Part shown: piece after piece, positions 54,195 to 63,229 of the stretch
Numbering within the stretch: position 1 is the stretch's first letter
How the letters are laid out: the number at the start of each line of letters is the position of its first letter
NCBI RefSeq assembly: GCF_014205055.1
Contig: NZ_JACHMS010000001.1
Location: forward strand, 930,001-994,000
Source: Streptomyces luteogriseus
GTDB taxonomy: Bacteria > Actinomycetota > Actinomycetes > Streptomycetales > Streptomycetaceae
Direction of reading: 5' to 3'
Length of the DNA: 64,000 bases
Program-made: the position numbers and the translations under genes
The notes under the pieces: generated by a model
Seen by the model: only the letters and a program-made list of their open reading frames with translations
Database searches by the model: none
What the model was told of the DNA's origin: nothing

Positions 54195-54953
54195 TTGCAG
54201 ACCGCCCACGACGGTCGCCGCGATGACGAGCTGCTCGAACAGCCGCTGGTTGATCCTGTGCACGGCCCACTTGCCGAACAGCGCACCGGGCACGACGAAC
54301 GCCACGAGCGCGAGGTCGAGGAGCAGGGAGCGGCCGTCGATCAGGCCGAGGCCCGCACTGAAGGGCAGCTTGGAGACGTTGACGATCAGGAAGAAGAAGG
54401 CCGAGGTGCCGAGGAAGCCGAGCTTGCGGAAGCCCGCGGAGAGCAGGTACATCGACATCACGGGGCCGCCCGCGTTGGCGACCATGGTGGTGAAGCCGCC
54501 GAGGACGCCGTAGGAGCGGGCCTTGAGGCGGCCCGAGCGGGTGGTGACCGACTCCGGTCCCTCCTCCTTGTCGGCCGTACGCCGGCGCCACACCGTCACG
54601 GCGGCCATCAGCAGCAGGATCACGCCGATCGAGGTCCGTACGATCGCGTCGTCCGCCCAGAGCAGGAACACCGTGCCCACGACGACGCCCGCGGCGACCG
54701 CCGGGAACAGCCGCCACAGCGTGGGCCAGTGGGCGTGCCGCCGGTAGGTGGCGACGGCCAGGAGGTCCCCGGCGATCAGGATGGGAAGCAGCACGCCGGT
54801 GGAGGCGCGGGCGGGCAGCACGGCGGCGAAGATGGCGAGGCTGACCGTGTTGGCCCCGCTCACGGCGGTCTTGGAGAAGCCGACGAGCAGGGCCGCGAGG
54901 GCGAGGGCGGCGAACTCCCAGCCGGTGATGTGCCAGAGCGTCATGGTGTTCAT
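54180..54953 (-). CDS. TauE/SafE-family anion exporter
   Basis: This 257-residue membrane protein has about eight hydrophobic segments. It begins MNTMTLWHITGWEFAALALAALLVGFSKTAVSGANTVSLA, typical of TauE/SafE transporters, and repeats the pattern in GVLGGFTTMVANAGGPVMSMYLL. Possible substrates are sulfite, organosulfonates or similar anions. Longer upstream frames read into GC-rich sequence without support. Confidence 0.85.
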   Translation of the reverse strand: MNTMTLWHITGWEFAALALAALLVGFSKTAVSGANTVSLAIFAAVLPARASTGVLLPILIAGDLLAVATYRRHAHWPTLWRLFPAVAAGVVVGTVFLLWADDAIVRTSIGVILLLMAAVTVWRRRTADKEEGPESVTTRSGRLKARSYGVLGGFTTMVANAGGPVMSMYLLSAGFRKLGFLGTSAFFFLIVNVSKLPFSAGLGLIDGRSLLLDLALVAFVVPGALFGKWAVHRINQRLFEQLVIAATVVGGLQLLLR

Positions 54954-55099
54954 GCGAACACTGATGCTATGTGCAACGAACAGGTGCCCGTAAGCGCTGT
55001 CTCGCCTGATGGGCGCGGCCTGTGCCGCGAGGGGCGTGCGACTCCGGCCCGCCCGCCCGCGGGGCGTCGACGACTGCCGCAGCGAGCGTTCGCCTGCCG

Positions 55100-56287
<1,188 letters not shown>

Positions 56288-56324
56288 GAGAGGCTCCTCA
56301 CGCCGCGCGACAACGCGCATTAAT

Positions 56325-56335
56325 TAGCACTGCTA
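56325..56335. promoter_or_regulatory. Palindrome TAGCA-C-TGCTA upstream of thiolase
   Basis: An 11-bp perfect palindrome lies in the AT-rich 113-bp region between divergent thiolase and wbl genes, directly beside TAATTA (56321-56326), a likely thiolase -10. This is the style of site used by TetR-type fatty-acid regulators; the regulator is not encoded nearby. Confidence 0.5.
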
Positions 56336-56399
56336 GTTTCGGACTATAGACCCTCACCCCGCCGCCTGTGAAGATTCTGCGCCTCCTTGCCCTCCCCAG

Positions 56400-56726
56400 G
56401 TGGCATATCGCAGGCCGGACGACCCCCATGCGTCGCGTTTGCACCAGGACGCCCGGGGCACCCGCGCGTTCATGGAGTGGTTGCGGAGCGCCGCCTGCGT
56501 GGACGAGGACCCCGAGTTGTTCTTTCCCGTCGGCACCGCCGGCCCCGCCCTGCGTGACGCGAGCGCCGCGAAGCGGGTCTGCGCGCGCTGCCCGGTGACC
56601 GACCCGTGCCTGAGCTTCGCGCTGGACAGCGGTCGGGCCTCGGGCGTGTGGGGCGGCACCGGCGAGGAGGAGCGCGACGCACTGCTCCGGACGAGGAACG
56701 ACGCGAGAAGGAGAAGCGCCCTATGA
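56400..56726 (+). CDS. WhiB-family Fe-S regulator
   Basis: This 108-residue protein has the four iron-sulfur cysteines in the WhiB pattern C33-x27-C61-x2-C64-x5-C70, then GVWGGTGEEER, the family's G[V/I]WGG turn, and a basic tail RTRNDARRRS. Function is sensing and DNA binding with the main sigma factor. The start at GTG 56400 is uncertain because its ribosome-binding site is weak; Met25 is an alternative. It overlaps dps by ATGA, so both are coupled. Confidence 0.88.
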   Translation: MAYRRPDDPHASRLHQDARGTRAFMEWLRSAACVDEDPELFFPVGTAGPALRDASAAKRVCARCPVTDPCLSFALDSGRASGVWGGTGEEERDALLRTRNDARRRSAL

Positions 56727-57199
56727 CGACTGTGAGGAGCACACTGCCCGACGACGCCCGGAAGGTCGCCTGCGAGGCACTCCAGGACACCTTGGTGGAA
56801 CTGCTCGGGCTCTCGCTGGTCGGGAAGCAGGCGCACTGGAACGTCGTCGGACCGCGGTTCCGGTCCATTCACCTCCAGCTGGACGAGGTGGTCACGGCGA
56901 CGCGGGACTTCGCCGACACGGTCGCGGAGCGGTCCGCGGCGCTCGGCGTCCCGCCGGACGGCCGCCCGGAGACCATCGCCAAGGCCTTCACGCTGCCCGC
57001 CCCCGCGGAGGGCTGGGTGCGCGACTCGGACGCCGTGCAGGTGATGGTGGAGGCGCTGCAGGAAGCGGTGGGCCGGCTGCGCGAGCGCATCGACGCGACC
57101 GAGAAGGCCGACCCGGTCACCCAAGACCTGCTGATCGCCATCACCGCTGAGCTGGAGAAGCAGCGGTGGATGTTCGACGCCGAGAACTTCCCCCGCTGA
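56723..57199 (+). CDS. Dps-family iron-storage protein
   Basis: This 158-residue ferritin-like protein has the Dps ferroxidase motif KQAHWNVVGPRFRSIHLQLDEVVTATRDFADTVAERS (about 35-70). It would store iron and protect DNA from oxidants. The ATG lies inside the wbl stop codon, preceded by AGAAGGAGAAG. Coupling to a redox-sensing regulator fits a stress response. Confidence 0.87.
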   Translation: MTTVRSTLPDDARKVACEALQDTLVELLGLSLVGKQAHWNVVGPRFRSIHLQLDEVVTATRDFADTVAERSAALGVPPDGRPETIAKAFTLPAPAEGWVRDSDAVQVMVEALQEAVGRLRERIDATEKADPVTQDLLIAITAELEKQRWMFDAENFPR

Positions 57200-57254
57200 T
57201 CCGCGGGGGGGGGAGGCGCAGATCATCCGACGTACGTACGGAAAGGGGCAGGCG

Positions 57255-57599
57255 ATGACCGACGCCCTCGAACTCGACGCGCTGTGGGAGGACTTCCACC
57301 GCGTGGTGAACATGACCTCGCAGGAACTCGCGGCCTGGCTGCGGGTCCGCGACGCCGACGAGACCACCGAGCCGCTGCCGGACCAGGCCGGATCCGAGAC
57401 CGGGCAGCACGTCCTGGCGATCCTCCAGAAACGGCGCACCGACCTGACCGAGGACGACCTGCGCGTGATGCGGAAGGTCGTGGAGACGGTCACCGACCAG
57501 GTGGACCTGGAGAACGAACCCGAGCCCGAGGTCACGGCGGAGGACACCCGCCGTCGGCACCGGCTGATGACGGTCGGGCACGATCCGCTGAAGGGGTGA
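57255..57599 (+). CDS. DUF3140 protein
   Basis: This 114-residue protein has the block LWEDFHRVVNMTSQELAAWL at the N-terminus and EDDLRVMRKVVETVTDQV, characteristic of the DUF3140 family found in actinobacteria. Its role is unknown. AAAGGGG precedes the ATG. It is 3 bp upstream of the HhH gene, so they form one unit. Confidence 0.75.
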   Translation: MTDALELDALWEDFHRVVNMTSQELAAWLRVRDADETTEPLPDQAGSETGQHVLAILQKRRTDLTEDDLRVMRKVVETVTDQVDLENEPEPEVTAEDTRRRHRLMTVGHDPLKG

Positions 57600-57602
57600 C
57601 CC

Positions 57603-58250
57603 GTGGGCCACCAGGAGCGCGTCGTACGGGAACTCGTCGGCGCGCACGGCCGGACCTACGCCGCGGAGGCGGGCATCACGCTGAAGGACACCCCGCAGCC
57701 GCTGTACCGGCTGCTGGTGCTGTCCCATCTGCTCAGTGCCCGCATCCGCGGTTCGATCGCGCTGGCCACCGCCCGTGCCCTGCACGAGGCGGGGCTGCGC
57801 GATCCGCGGCGCATGGTGCGCGCCTCGTGGCAGGAGCGGGTCGACGCGCTGGGCCGCGGCGGCTACCGGCGCTATGACGAACGGACGGCGACCCAGCTCG
57901 GGGAAGCCGCCGAGCTGCTGAACGACCGGTGGGGCGGCGACCTGCGGCGGCTGCGCCGGGAGGCCGACGGCGAGGTACCCGAACTGCGCCGCCTGCTCCA
58001 GGAGTTCCCCGGCATGGGCCCGGCCGGTGCCGGCATCTTCCTGCGCGAGGCGCAGGGCGTCTGGCCGGAGACGGCCCCCTTTCTGGACGCCAAGGCCCTC
58101 CAGGGCGCCGAGCGGCTGGATCTGCCGAAGGACCCCGAGCGCCTCACCGAACTGGCCGGGGACACCGACCCGGCCGTTCTCGCCGCCGCGCTGGTACGGG
58201 CGGCGGTGGACAAGGAGGTCGTGCGGGACACGCTCGGCCGCGCCGGGTGA
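57603..58250 (+). CDS. HhH-GPD superfamily DNA glycosylase/endonuclease-like protein
   Basis: This 215-residue protein has a helix-hairpin-helix LLQEFPGMGPAGAGIFLREAQGVW (about 123-146) and the PQPLYRLLVLSHLLSARIRGS region, as in endonuclease III-like folds. No iron-sulfur cysteines are present. GTG start. Likely role is repair of damaged bases; activity is unproven. Confidence 0.78.
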   Translation: MGHQERVVRELVGAHGRTYAAEAGITLKDTPQPLYRLLVLSHLLSARIRGSIALATARALHEAGLRDPRRMVRASWQERVDALGRGGYRRYDERTATQLGEAAELLNDRWGGDLRRLRREADGEVPELRRLLQEFPGMGPAGAGIFLREAQGVWPETAPFLDAKALQGAERLDLPKDPERLTELAGDTDPAVLAAALVRAAVDKEVVRDTLGRAG

Positions 58251-58316
58251 GCGGCCCCGGCACCCGAGCAGCCGGGCCTCACCCGAACAGCCGGCCTTCC
58301 CCCGGGCAACCGGCGC

Positions 58317-59006
58317 TCAGCCGAGCAACCAGCCCCCGTCCACCGCCAGTTCGACCGCGTTCACCGACCGGTTCCGCAACAGGAAGTCCACCGCGTCCAC
58401 CACGTCGGCCATCCCGGCGAGCCGCCCCGTGGGTGTCTCGGTGCGCAGCGTGGTGAGGACCTTCTCCGGCTTGGCCTGCCAGTACGGGCTGTCGCCCACG
58501 ACACCGGGATGCACGGCGTTGACCCGGACGGGAGCGAGCTCCACGGCGAGGGAGTTCATCAGGCCGCGCACCCCCGCGTTGACCGTCGCCACCGTCGTCG
58601 CGCCCGGGTAGGGGCGTTCCTTGGCCTGGCCGCCGAAGAGCACGATGGCGCTGTCGTCGTGCAGCCGGCCGCGCAGCGTGTGGACGACCTCCGTGTAGCC
58701 GACGAGTTTGAGGGTGACCAGCCGCAGGGCGGCGTCGATGTCGTACTCGGTGACCTTGTTGTCGTCACGCGAGACGCCCGCGATGACCAGGTGGTCGACA
58801 CGTCCCATGCCGGCCAGGGCCGCCGCGATCTCCAGCGGCCTTTCCAGGTCGACGGCGAGTCCGCGCGCGCCCACCTCCTTCGCAACCACGTCGGCGCGCT
58901 GGGCGTCGCGGCTGGTGAGCACCACGTCGTCCCCGCGCTCGGCACATGTGCGGGCGAATTCGAGCCCGATCCCGGACGTTCCGCCGACGACGAGCACACT
59001 GCTCAT
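58317..59006 (-). CDS. Atypical SDR lacking catalytic Tyr/Lys
   Basis: This 229-residue SDR has the N-terminal cofactor motif GGTSGIGLEF (8-17). The region normally holding YxxxK reads V139-A-T-V-N143, so the catalytic tyrosine and lysine are both replaced, and the usual serine region is FGGQ. Downstream NAGVRGLMNSLAVELAPVRVNAVHPG aligns normally, which makes the substitutions certain in this reading. It may be a non-oxidoreductase binding or regulatory protein. It overlaps the bicupin gene (ATGA) as the last gene of the operon. Confidence 0.8.
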   Translation of the reverse strand: MSSVLVVGGTSGIGLEFARTCAERGDDVVLTSRDAQRADVVAKEVGARGLAVDLERPLEIAAALAGMGRVDHLVIAGVSRDDNKVTEYDIDAALRLVTLKLVGYTEVVHTLRGRLHDDSAIVLFGGQAKERPYPGATTVATVNAGVRGLMNSLAVELAPVRVNAVHPGVVGDSPYWQAKPEKVLTTLRTETPTGRLAGMADVVDAVDFLLRNRSVNAVELAVDGGWLLG

Positions 59007-59884
59007 GACTTCTCCTCCAGTGCCGCGCGCAGGTAGTCCCAGTCCCGCGTGAACCGGTACGAGTGCCGCGACGGCGGCTGCGGCGCCTGCGTCTCCAGCC
59101 AGCGCAGGGGCCCCTGCCCCGCGTTGACGAATCCGTGTACGCATCCGGTGCCCGCCCATGCCGCATCGCCGGGCTCCAGGCGGTACCGCTCGCCGTCGAG
59201 GGTGGCCTCCGCGACGCCCTCCAGGATCAGATACGTCTCCTCGAAGGGGTGGTCGTGGGTGCCGATGATCCCGTCGGACGCGTACTGCACCATGAACATC
59301 GTCGAGGCGACCGCGCCCAGGTCGCCGTCGATCATCATCTTCACCGTGATCCCGCTGTATACCAGCAGCGCGGTCCGCATGCTCGCCGTGGCCGCCAGCA
59401 GCTCCTGTGACTGCTTGCCCGGGTCCATCTGGGCCGGCTCGAAGTGGCCGAAGGCACGGGTGCGCGGGTCGCGGACGTCGACCCGGGCCGGCTCGCGCGC
59501 GGGCAGGTCCGGCACGGCCTGGGTGTCGTGTCCGTAGCGGGCCCGCGGCACGGGGGCCAGCATGTCCGCCCAGCGTCCGCCGGTGCTCCCGGCCCCGCGC
59601 CAGGCGTGCGGGACGCCGGTCGGCAGCAGGCCGTAATCGCCCTTCTCCAGCAGGTACGACCCGTCCGGCAGGTCGAGGATCACGGCCCCGTCGAGGACGA
59701 AGACGGCCTCCTCGTAGGAGTGCACATGGGCGGGCACCCGGCCGTCGGGCCGCAGTTCGCACAGGCCGAAGCCGGTGTGGACGCTGCCGTCGTCCTCGCC
59801 GACCAGCGTCCTGCGCCGGTGGCCGTGGCCGTCGTACGGCGGCTCGGGCAGGTCGGTGGCGTGGCGCACCAGGTGGTTCGTCAT
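59003..59884 (-). CDS. Two-domain cupin (ureidoglycine aminohydrolase-like)
   Basis: This 293-residue bicupin has histidine motifs in PAHVHSYEEAVFVLDG (domain 1, about 50-66) and GTHDHPFEETYLILEG (domain 2, about 209-225). Pairs of this size include (S)-ureidoglycine aminohydrolase, but the operon lacks other ureide genes. A metal enzyme is likely. Its start overlaps the amidohydrolase stop and its stop overlaps the SDR start. Confidence 0.75.
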   Translation of the reverse strand: MTNHLVRHATDLPEPPYDGHGHRRRTLVGEDDGSVHTGFGLCELRPDGRVPAHVHSYEEAVFVLDGAVILDLPDGSYLLEKGDYGLLPTGVPHAWRGAGSTGGRWADMLAPVPRARYGHDTQAVPDLPAREPARVDVRDPRTRAFGHFEPAQMDPGKQSQELLAATASMRTALLVYSGITVKMMIDGDLGAVASTMFMVQYASDGIIGTHDHPFEETYLILEGVAEATLDGERYRLEPGDAAWAGTGCVHGFVNAGQGPLRWLETQAPQPPSRHSYRFTRDWDYLRAALEEKS

Positions 59885-61242
59885 GCCGGTGCCTTCGCCC
59901 CCTTGGCCTCCTTCGCCGCGAGGAGCCGGTCGCGGGCCTCGCCGACGAGCCGCAGGGCGCGCGCCGTGTCGCCGAGGAGCCGGCCGTCGCGTTTGTGGAT
60001 CACGCCGTCGACGAGGACGGTGTCCACGTTGGAGACGTCGGCGCACAGCGTCACCGCGGCCACCGCGTCGTGCACCGGGGCGACGTTGGGGGCGGTGGCG
60101 TCGACCGCGACGATGTCGGCGCGCTTGCCGGGGGTCAGGGAGCCCGTACGGTCCTCGAGACCGGCGACATGGGCGCCGTTCAGGGTGGCGATCTCCAGCA
60201 TCTGACGCGCTGTCAGCATGGTGCTGGGGACCGGCATGTTGGACTGCCAGCAGTCGGCGTTGACGCGGGCGCGTTCGGCGCCGAAGGCCGCCCGGATCTG
60301 GGTGAACATGTCGCCGGGCACGGTGGTGACGACGTCGATGCTGAGCGCGGGCCGCAGGCCGTACTCGATGGCCTGCATCACGGGCGGCCAGCCGTGCCCC
60401 ATCTGGAGCTCCACCTGCGGCGCGACCGACACCGTGCCGCCGCTGTCGGCGACCATCCGCCACTCCTCCCCGCTGAGGTGGCAGCTGTGGACGTAGGTGG
60501 TGTCCGGGCCGAGCAGCCCCAGGTCGTGGAGCTGCTTCACCATGCCGAAGCGGCCGGCCAGCCGTCCCATGGCCACGTGCACGGTGATCGGGAGGCCCAG
60601 CTCGCGCGCCATGGCCCACTCGGCCGCGACGACCTCGTCGACGCAGAAACCGGGGCCTCGGGTGGCGAGGCCCATGGTCAGCAGGCCGTCGTCGGACGCG
60701 AAGTGCGTCGACCGGATCCGCCGTACGTCGTCCGCCGGGATGGCGATCCTGCTCTCGAACCAGTACTCCGCGAGGGAGGTGTTGGCGCTGCCGTACGCGT
60801 ACTGCGCCCGGATGCCGGACTCCGCCAGGCCCTGGATCGCCGCGTCCGGGTGCTCGGGGGTGTTGTTGATGTGCGACCAGTCGACGAGCGTGGTGATGCC
60901 GGCGTTGAGGCACTCCAGCGCGCCCGCGAGGTTGCCCGCGTACACGTCCTGCGGGGTGTACAGGGGTGCGAAGGTGTCGAGGATGTCGACGAAGTAGTCG
61001 TCGAGGGTGGCGTCGGGGGCGACGCCCCGGATGGGTGCCTCCCAGGTGTGGCGGTGGGTGTCGACGAAGCCGGGGATCACGATGTGTCCGCTCATGTCGA
61101 GGACTTCGGCGTCGGCGCTGATCTCGGGCTCGACGGCCGTGATCCTTCCGTCCTCGACGAGGACGTCCCCCTGGGGCAGGTCCCCGATGTCCGGGTCCAT
61201 CGAGATCACGTGACCGGAGCGCAGCAGTGTCCTTGTGGTCAT
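59881..61242 (-). CDS. Amidohydrolase-family (TRZ/ATZ-like) enzyme
   Basis: This 453-residue amidohydrolase has the metal motif HxH in VDTHRHTW (about 62-69), a His in LPITVHVAMG, HSCH in TTYVHSCHLSGEEW, and an Asp in LSIDVVTT. C-terminal GSLTPGKRADIVAVDA is the standard ending. Members hydrolyse ring or amide C-N bonds (chlorohydrolase/cytosine-deaminase type). ATG 61242 has GGAAG. It sits between E1 beta (41 bp) and the bicupin. Confidence 0.83.
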   Translation of the reverse strand: MTTRTLLRSGHVISMDPDIGDLPQGDVLVEDGRITAVEPEISADAEVLDMSGHIVIPGFVDTHRHTWEAPIRGVAPDATLDDYFVDILDTFAPLYTPQDVYAGNLAGALECLNAGITTLVDWSHINNTPEHPDAAIQGLAESGIRAQYAYGSANTSLAEYWFESRIAIPADDVRRIRSTHFASDDGLLTMGLATRGPGFCVDEVVAAEWAMARELGLPITVHVAMGRLAGRFGMVKQLHDLGLLGPDTTYVHSCHLSGEEWRMVADSGGTVSVAPQVELQMGHGWPPVMQAIEYGLRPALSIDVVTTVPGDMFTQIRAAFGAERARVNADCWQSNMPVPSTMLTARQMLEIATLNGAHVAGLEDRTGSLTPGKRADIVAVDATAPNVAPVHDAVAAVTLCADVSNVDTVLVDGVIHKRDGRLLGDTARALRLVGEARDRLLAAKEAKGAKAPA

Positions 61243-61283
61243 CGCGCTTCCTCCCATGGGGTGTTCGGTGGCGGATGTGCGGC

Positions 61284-62264
61284 TCAGTACGCGGCGAGCC
61301 TGCGGACCTCCGTGACGACCTTGTCGACGGTCGGGATGACCTGCTGCTCCAGCGTGTCGGCGAACGGCAGCGGGACGCACTCCCCCGCCACCCGCCGTAC
61401 GGGCGCGTCGAGCAGGCCGAATCCCTCGTCGGCGACGACCGAGACGACGGTGGCGCCCCAGCCGCCCTGGTACGGGTTCTCCTCGACGGTGACGAGCCGG
61501 GAGGTCTTGCGCAGCGAGGCCAGGACGGTCGCGGCGTCCAGCGGGACCAGGCAGCGCAGGTCGACGACTTCGGCCTCGATGCCTTCCCCGGCCAGGACGT
61601 CGGCGGCCTTCAGGGCCAGGGGAACCATCGAGGCGAGCGCGACGAGTGTGATGTCGTCACCCTCGCGGACGACGGCGGCCCGGCCCAGCTCGACGACGTG
61701 ACCGGGCGGAGGCGGGGGGCCCTTGGTCGCGAACAGCCCCTTGTGTTCGAAGAAGACCACCGGGTCGTCGCTGCGGATCGCCGCGGCCAGCATGCCGATG
61801 ACGTCGGCGGGTGTGGCCGGCGCCGCGATCTTCAGCCCGGGGACGGTCAGCGCCCAGTTCTCGGTGGCCTGGGAGTGCTGGGCACCGAAGCCGAGTCCGC
61901 CGCCGTTGGCGGTGCGCACGACCAGGGGCACGGTCACCTGGCCGCCGGTCATGTAGCGGACCTTGGGGATCTCGTTGGCGAGGTAGTCCCAGCAGCAGGC
62001 CAGGAAGTCGGAGAACATGATCTCCGCGACGGGCCGCATCCCCGTCATGGCGGCGCCCATCGCCGCCCCCACGATGGCCTGTTCGGAGATGGGCGTGTCC
62101 CACACCCGCTCAGGTCCGAACTCCTTCAGCAGCCCCGTGGTCGTCTTGAACACCCCGCCGGCCGCGGCGATGTCCTCCCCGAGGCACACCACCGACGCGT
62201 CCCGCCGCATCTCCCGGGCGATGCCCTCGGCGACCGCGTCCCGGTAGGTGATCACGTCCGCCAT
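61284..62264 (-). CDS. 2-Oxoacid/acetoin dehydrogenase E1 beta subunit
   Basis: This 326-residue subunit has VCLGEDIAAAGGVFKTTTGLLKEFGPERVWDTPISEQAIVGAAMGAA, the E1 beta signature, and NWALTVPGLKIAAPATPADVIGMLAAAI. C-terminal VEENPYQGGWGATVVSVV matches transketolase C-domain. It forms an alpha2beta2 with the next gene and needs thiamine diphosphate. It overlaps E1 alpha by 13 bp. No E2 or E3 gene occurs in the window. Confidence 0.88.
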   Translation of the reverse strand: MADVITYRDAVAEGIAREMRRDASVVCLGEDIAAAGGVFKTTTGLLKEFGPERVWDTPISEQAIVGAAMGAAMTGMRPVAEIMFSDFLACCWDYLANEIPKVRYMTGGQVTVPLVVRTANGGGLGFGAQHSQATENWALTVPGLKIAAPATPADVIGMLAAAIRSDDPVVFFEHKGLFATKGPPPPPGHVVELGRAAVVREGDDITLVALASMVPLALKAADVLAGEGIEAEVVDLRCLVPLDAATVLASLRKTSRLVTVEENPYQGGWGATVVSVVADEGFGLLDAPVRRVAGECVPLPFADTLEQQVIPTVDKVVTEVRRLAAY

Positions 62265-63229
62265 GCGGCACCTCCGTCGGCCCACACGTCGGTCAGTGCC
62301 TCGCGCGGATCGGGTGGCGGCGCCGCCTTCGCCGCCTCCACGGCCCGCTCCACGACGGCCCGGGCCCGCTCGTCGGCCTCCGCGACCGTCTCCGCGCCGA
62401 CCCCCAGCTCGGCCAGGTGCCCCCGCGCGAGGTCCAGCGGGTCGTGCTTCAGCCAGCGTTCGACCTCCTCGGCCGGGCGGTAGGCCGCCGGGTCGGCGCG
62501 GCTGTGCCCGAAGTGGCGATAGGTCTCGGCCTCCAGCACGGCGGGCCCTTCTCCGGCCCGAGCCCGCCGCGCGAGCCGTCCCACCGCCTCCTCGACCGCC
62601 ACGACGTCGTTGCCGTCGACGACCTCGCCCGGGATGCCGTGGGCGGGGGCCCGGTCGGCTGCGGGGCGGGGCACGGCCGTGACGTCGGCGATCGGCGTGT
62701 ACTCCATGTACAGGTTGTTCTCGCACACGAACAGCACCGGCAGCCTCCACACGGCGGCCAGGTTGAGGGACTCGTGGAAGGCGCCGATGTTGGTCGCACC
62801 GTCGCCGAAGAAGGCGACCACGAGCTGCTCGGTGCCGCGCAGCCGGGCCGACCACGCCGCGCCCACCGCCATCGGCAGATGGGAGCCGACGATGGCGTAC
62901 GAACCGAGCATGCCGGTGGCCGCCTTGGTCAGGTGCATGGAGCCGCCCTTGGCCCCGCACAGCCCGGTCGCCCGGCTCATCAGCTCGGCGAGGCACTCCT
63001 CAGGGGTGGCGCCCCGGGCGAGGGCGTGATGGTGGCCCCGGTAGGTGGCGAACACATAGTCGTCCGGGCGCAGGGCGGCGCTCGCCCCCACGGCGATCGC
63101 CTCCTGCCCGGCGGCCAGATGCGTGGTGCCTTTCACGAGACCCTGGAGGAACAGGTCGTGGGCGGCCTTCTCCGTCCGGCGGATGACGTCCATCCGCTCG
63201 TACCGGTCGAGGAGCGCGCCGGCGTCCAT
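62252..63229 (-). CDS. 2-Oxoacid/acetoin dehydrogenase E1 alpha subunit
   Basis: This 325-residue subunit has the thiamine diphosphate motif GDGATNIGAFHESLNLAAVWRLPVLFVCENN (about 157-187) and YRGHHHALARGATPEECLAEL. The regulatory phospho-loop RHFGHSRADPAAYRP is present. The start ATG 63229 overlaps the M24 stop by one base (TGATG). Substrate is unknown, and lack of a lipoyl E2 nearby is notable. Confidence 0.88.
   Translation of the reverse strand: MDAGALLDRYERMDVIRRTEKAAHDLFLQGLVKGTTHLAAGQEAIAVGASAALRPDDYVFATYRGHHHALARGATPEECLAELMSRATGLCGAKGGSMHLTKAATGMLGSYAIVGSHLPMAVGAAWSARLRGTEQLVVAFFGDGATNIGAFHESLNLAAVWRLPVLFVCENNLYMEYTPIADVTAVPRPAADRAPAHGIPGEVVDGNDVVAVEEAVGRLARRARAGEGPAVLEAETYRHFGHSRADPAAYRPAEEVERWLKHDPLDLARGHLAELGVGAETVAEADERARAVVERAVEAAKAAPPPDPREALTDVWADGGAAWRT

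Noticed and set aside
59003..59884. Confident assignment as ureidoglycine aminohydrolase
   Set aside because: Two cupin domains and size fit, but no allantoin genes are nearby and motif detail cannot be checked by eye.
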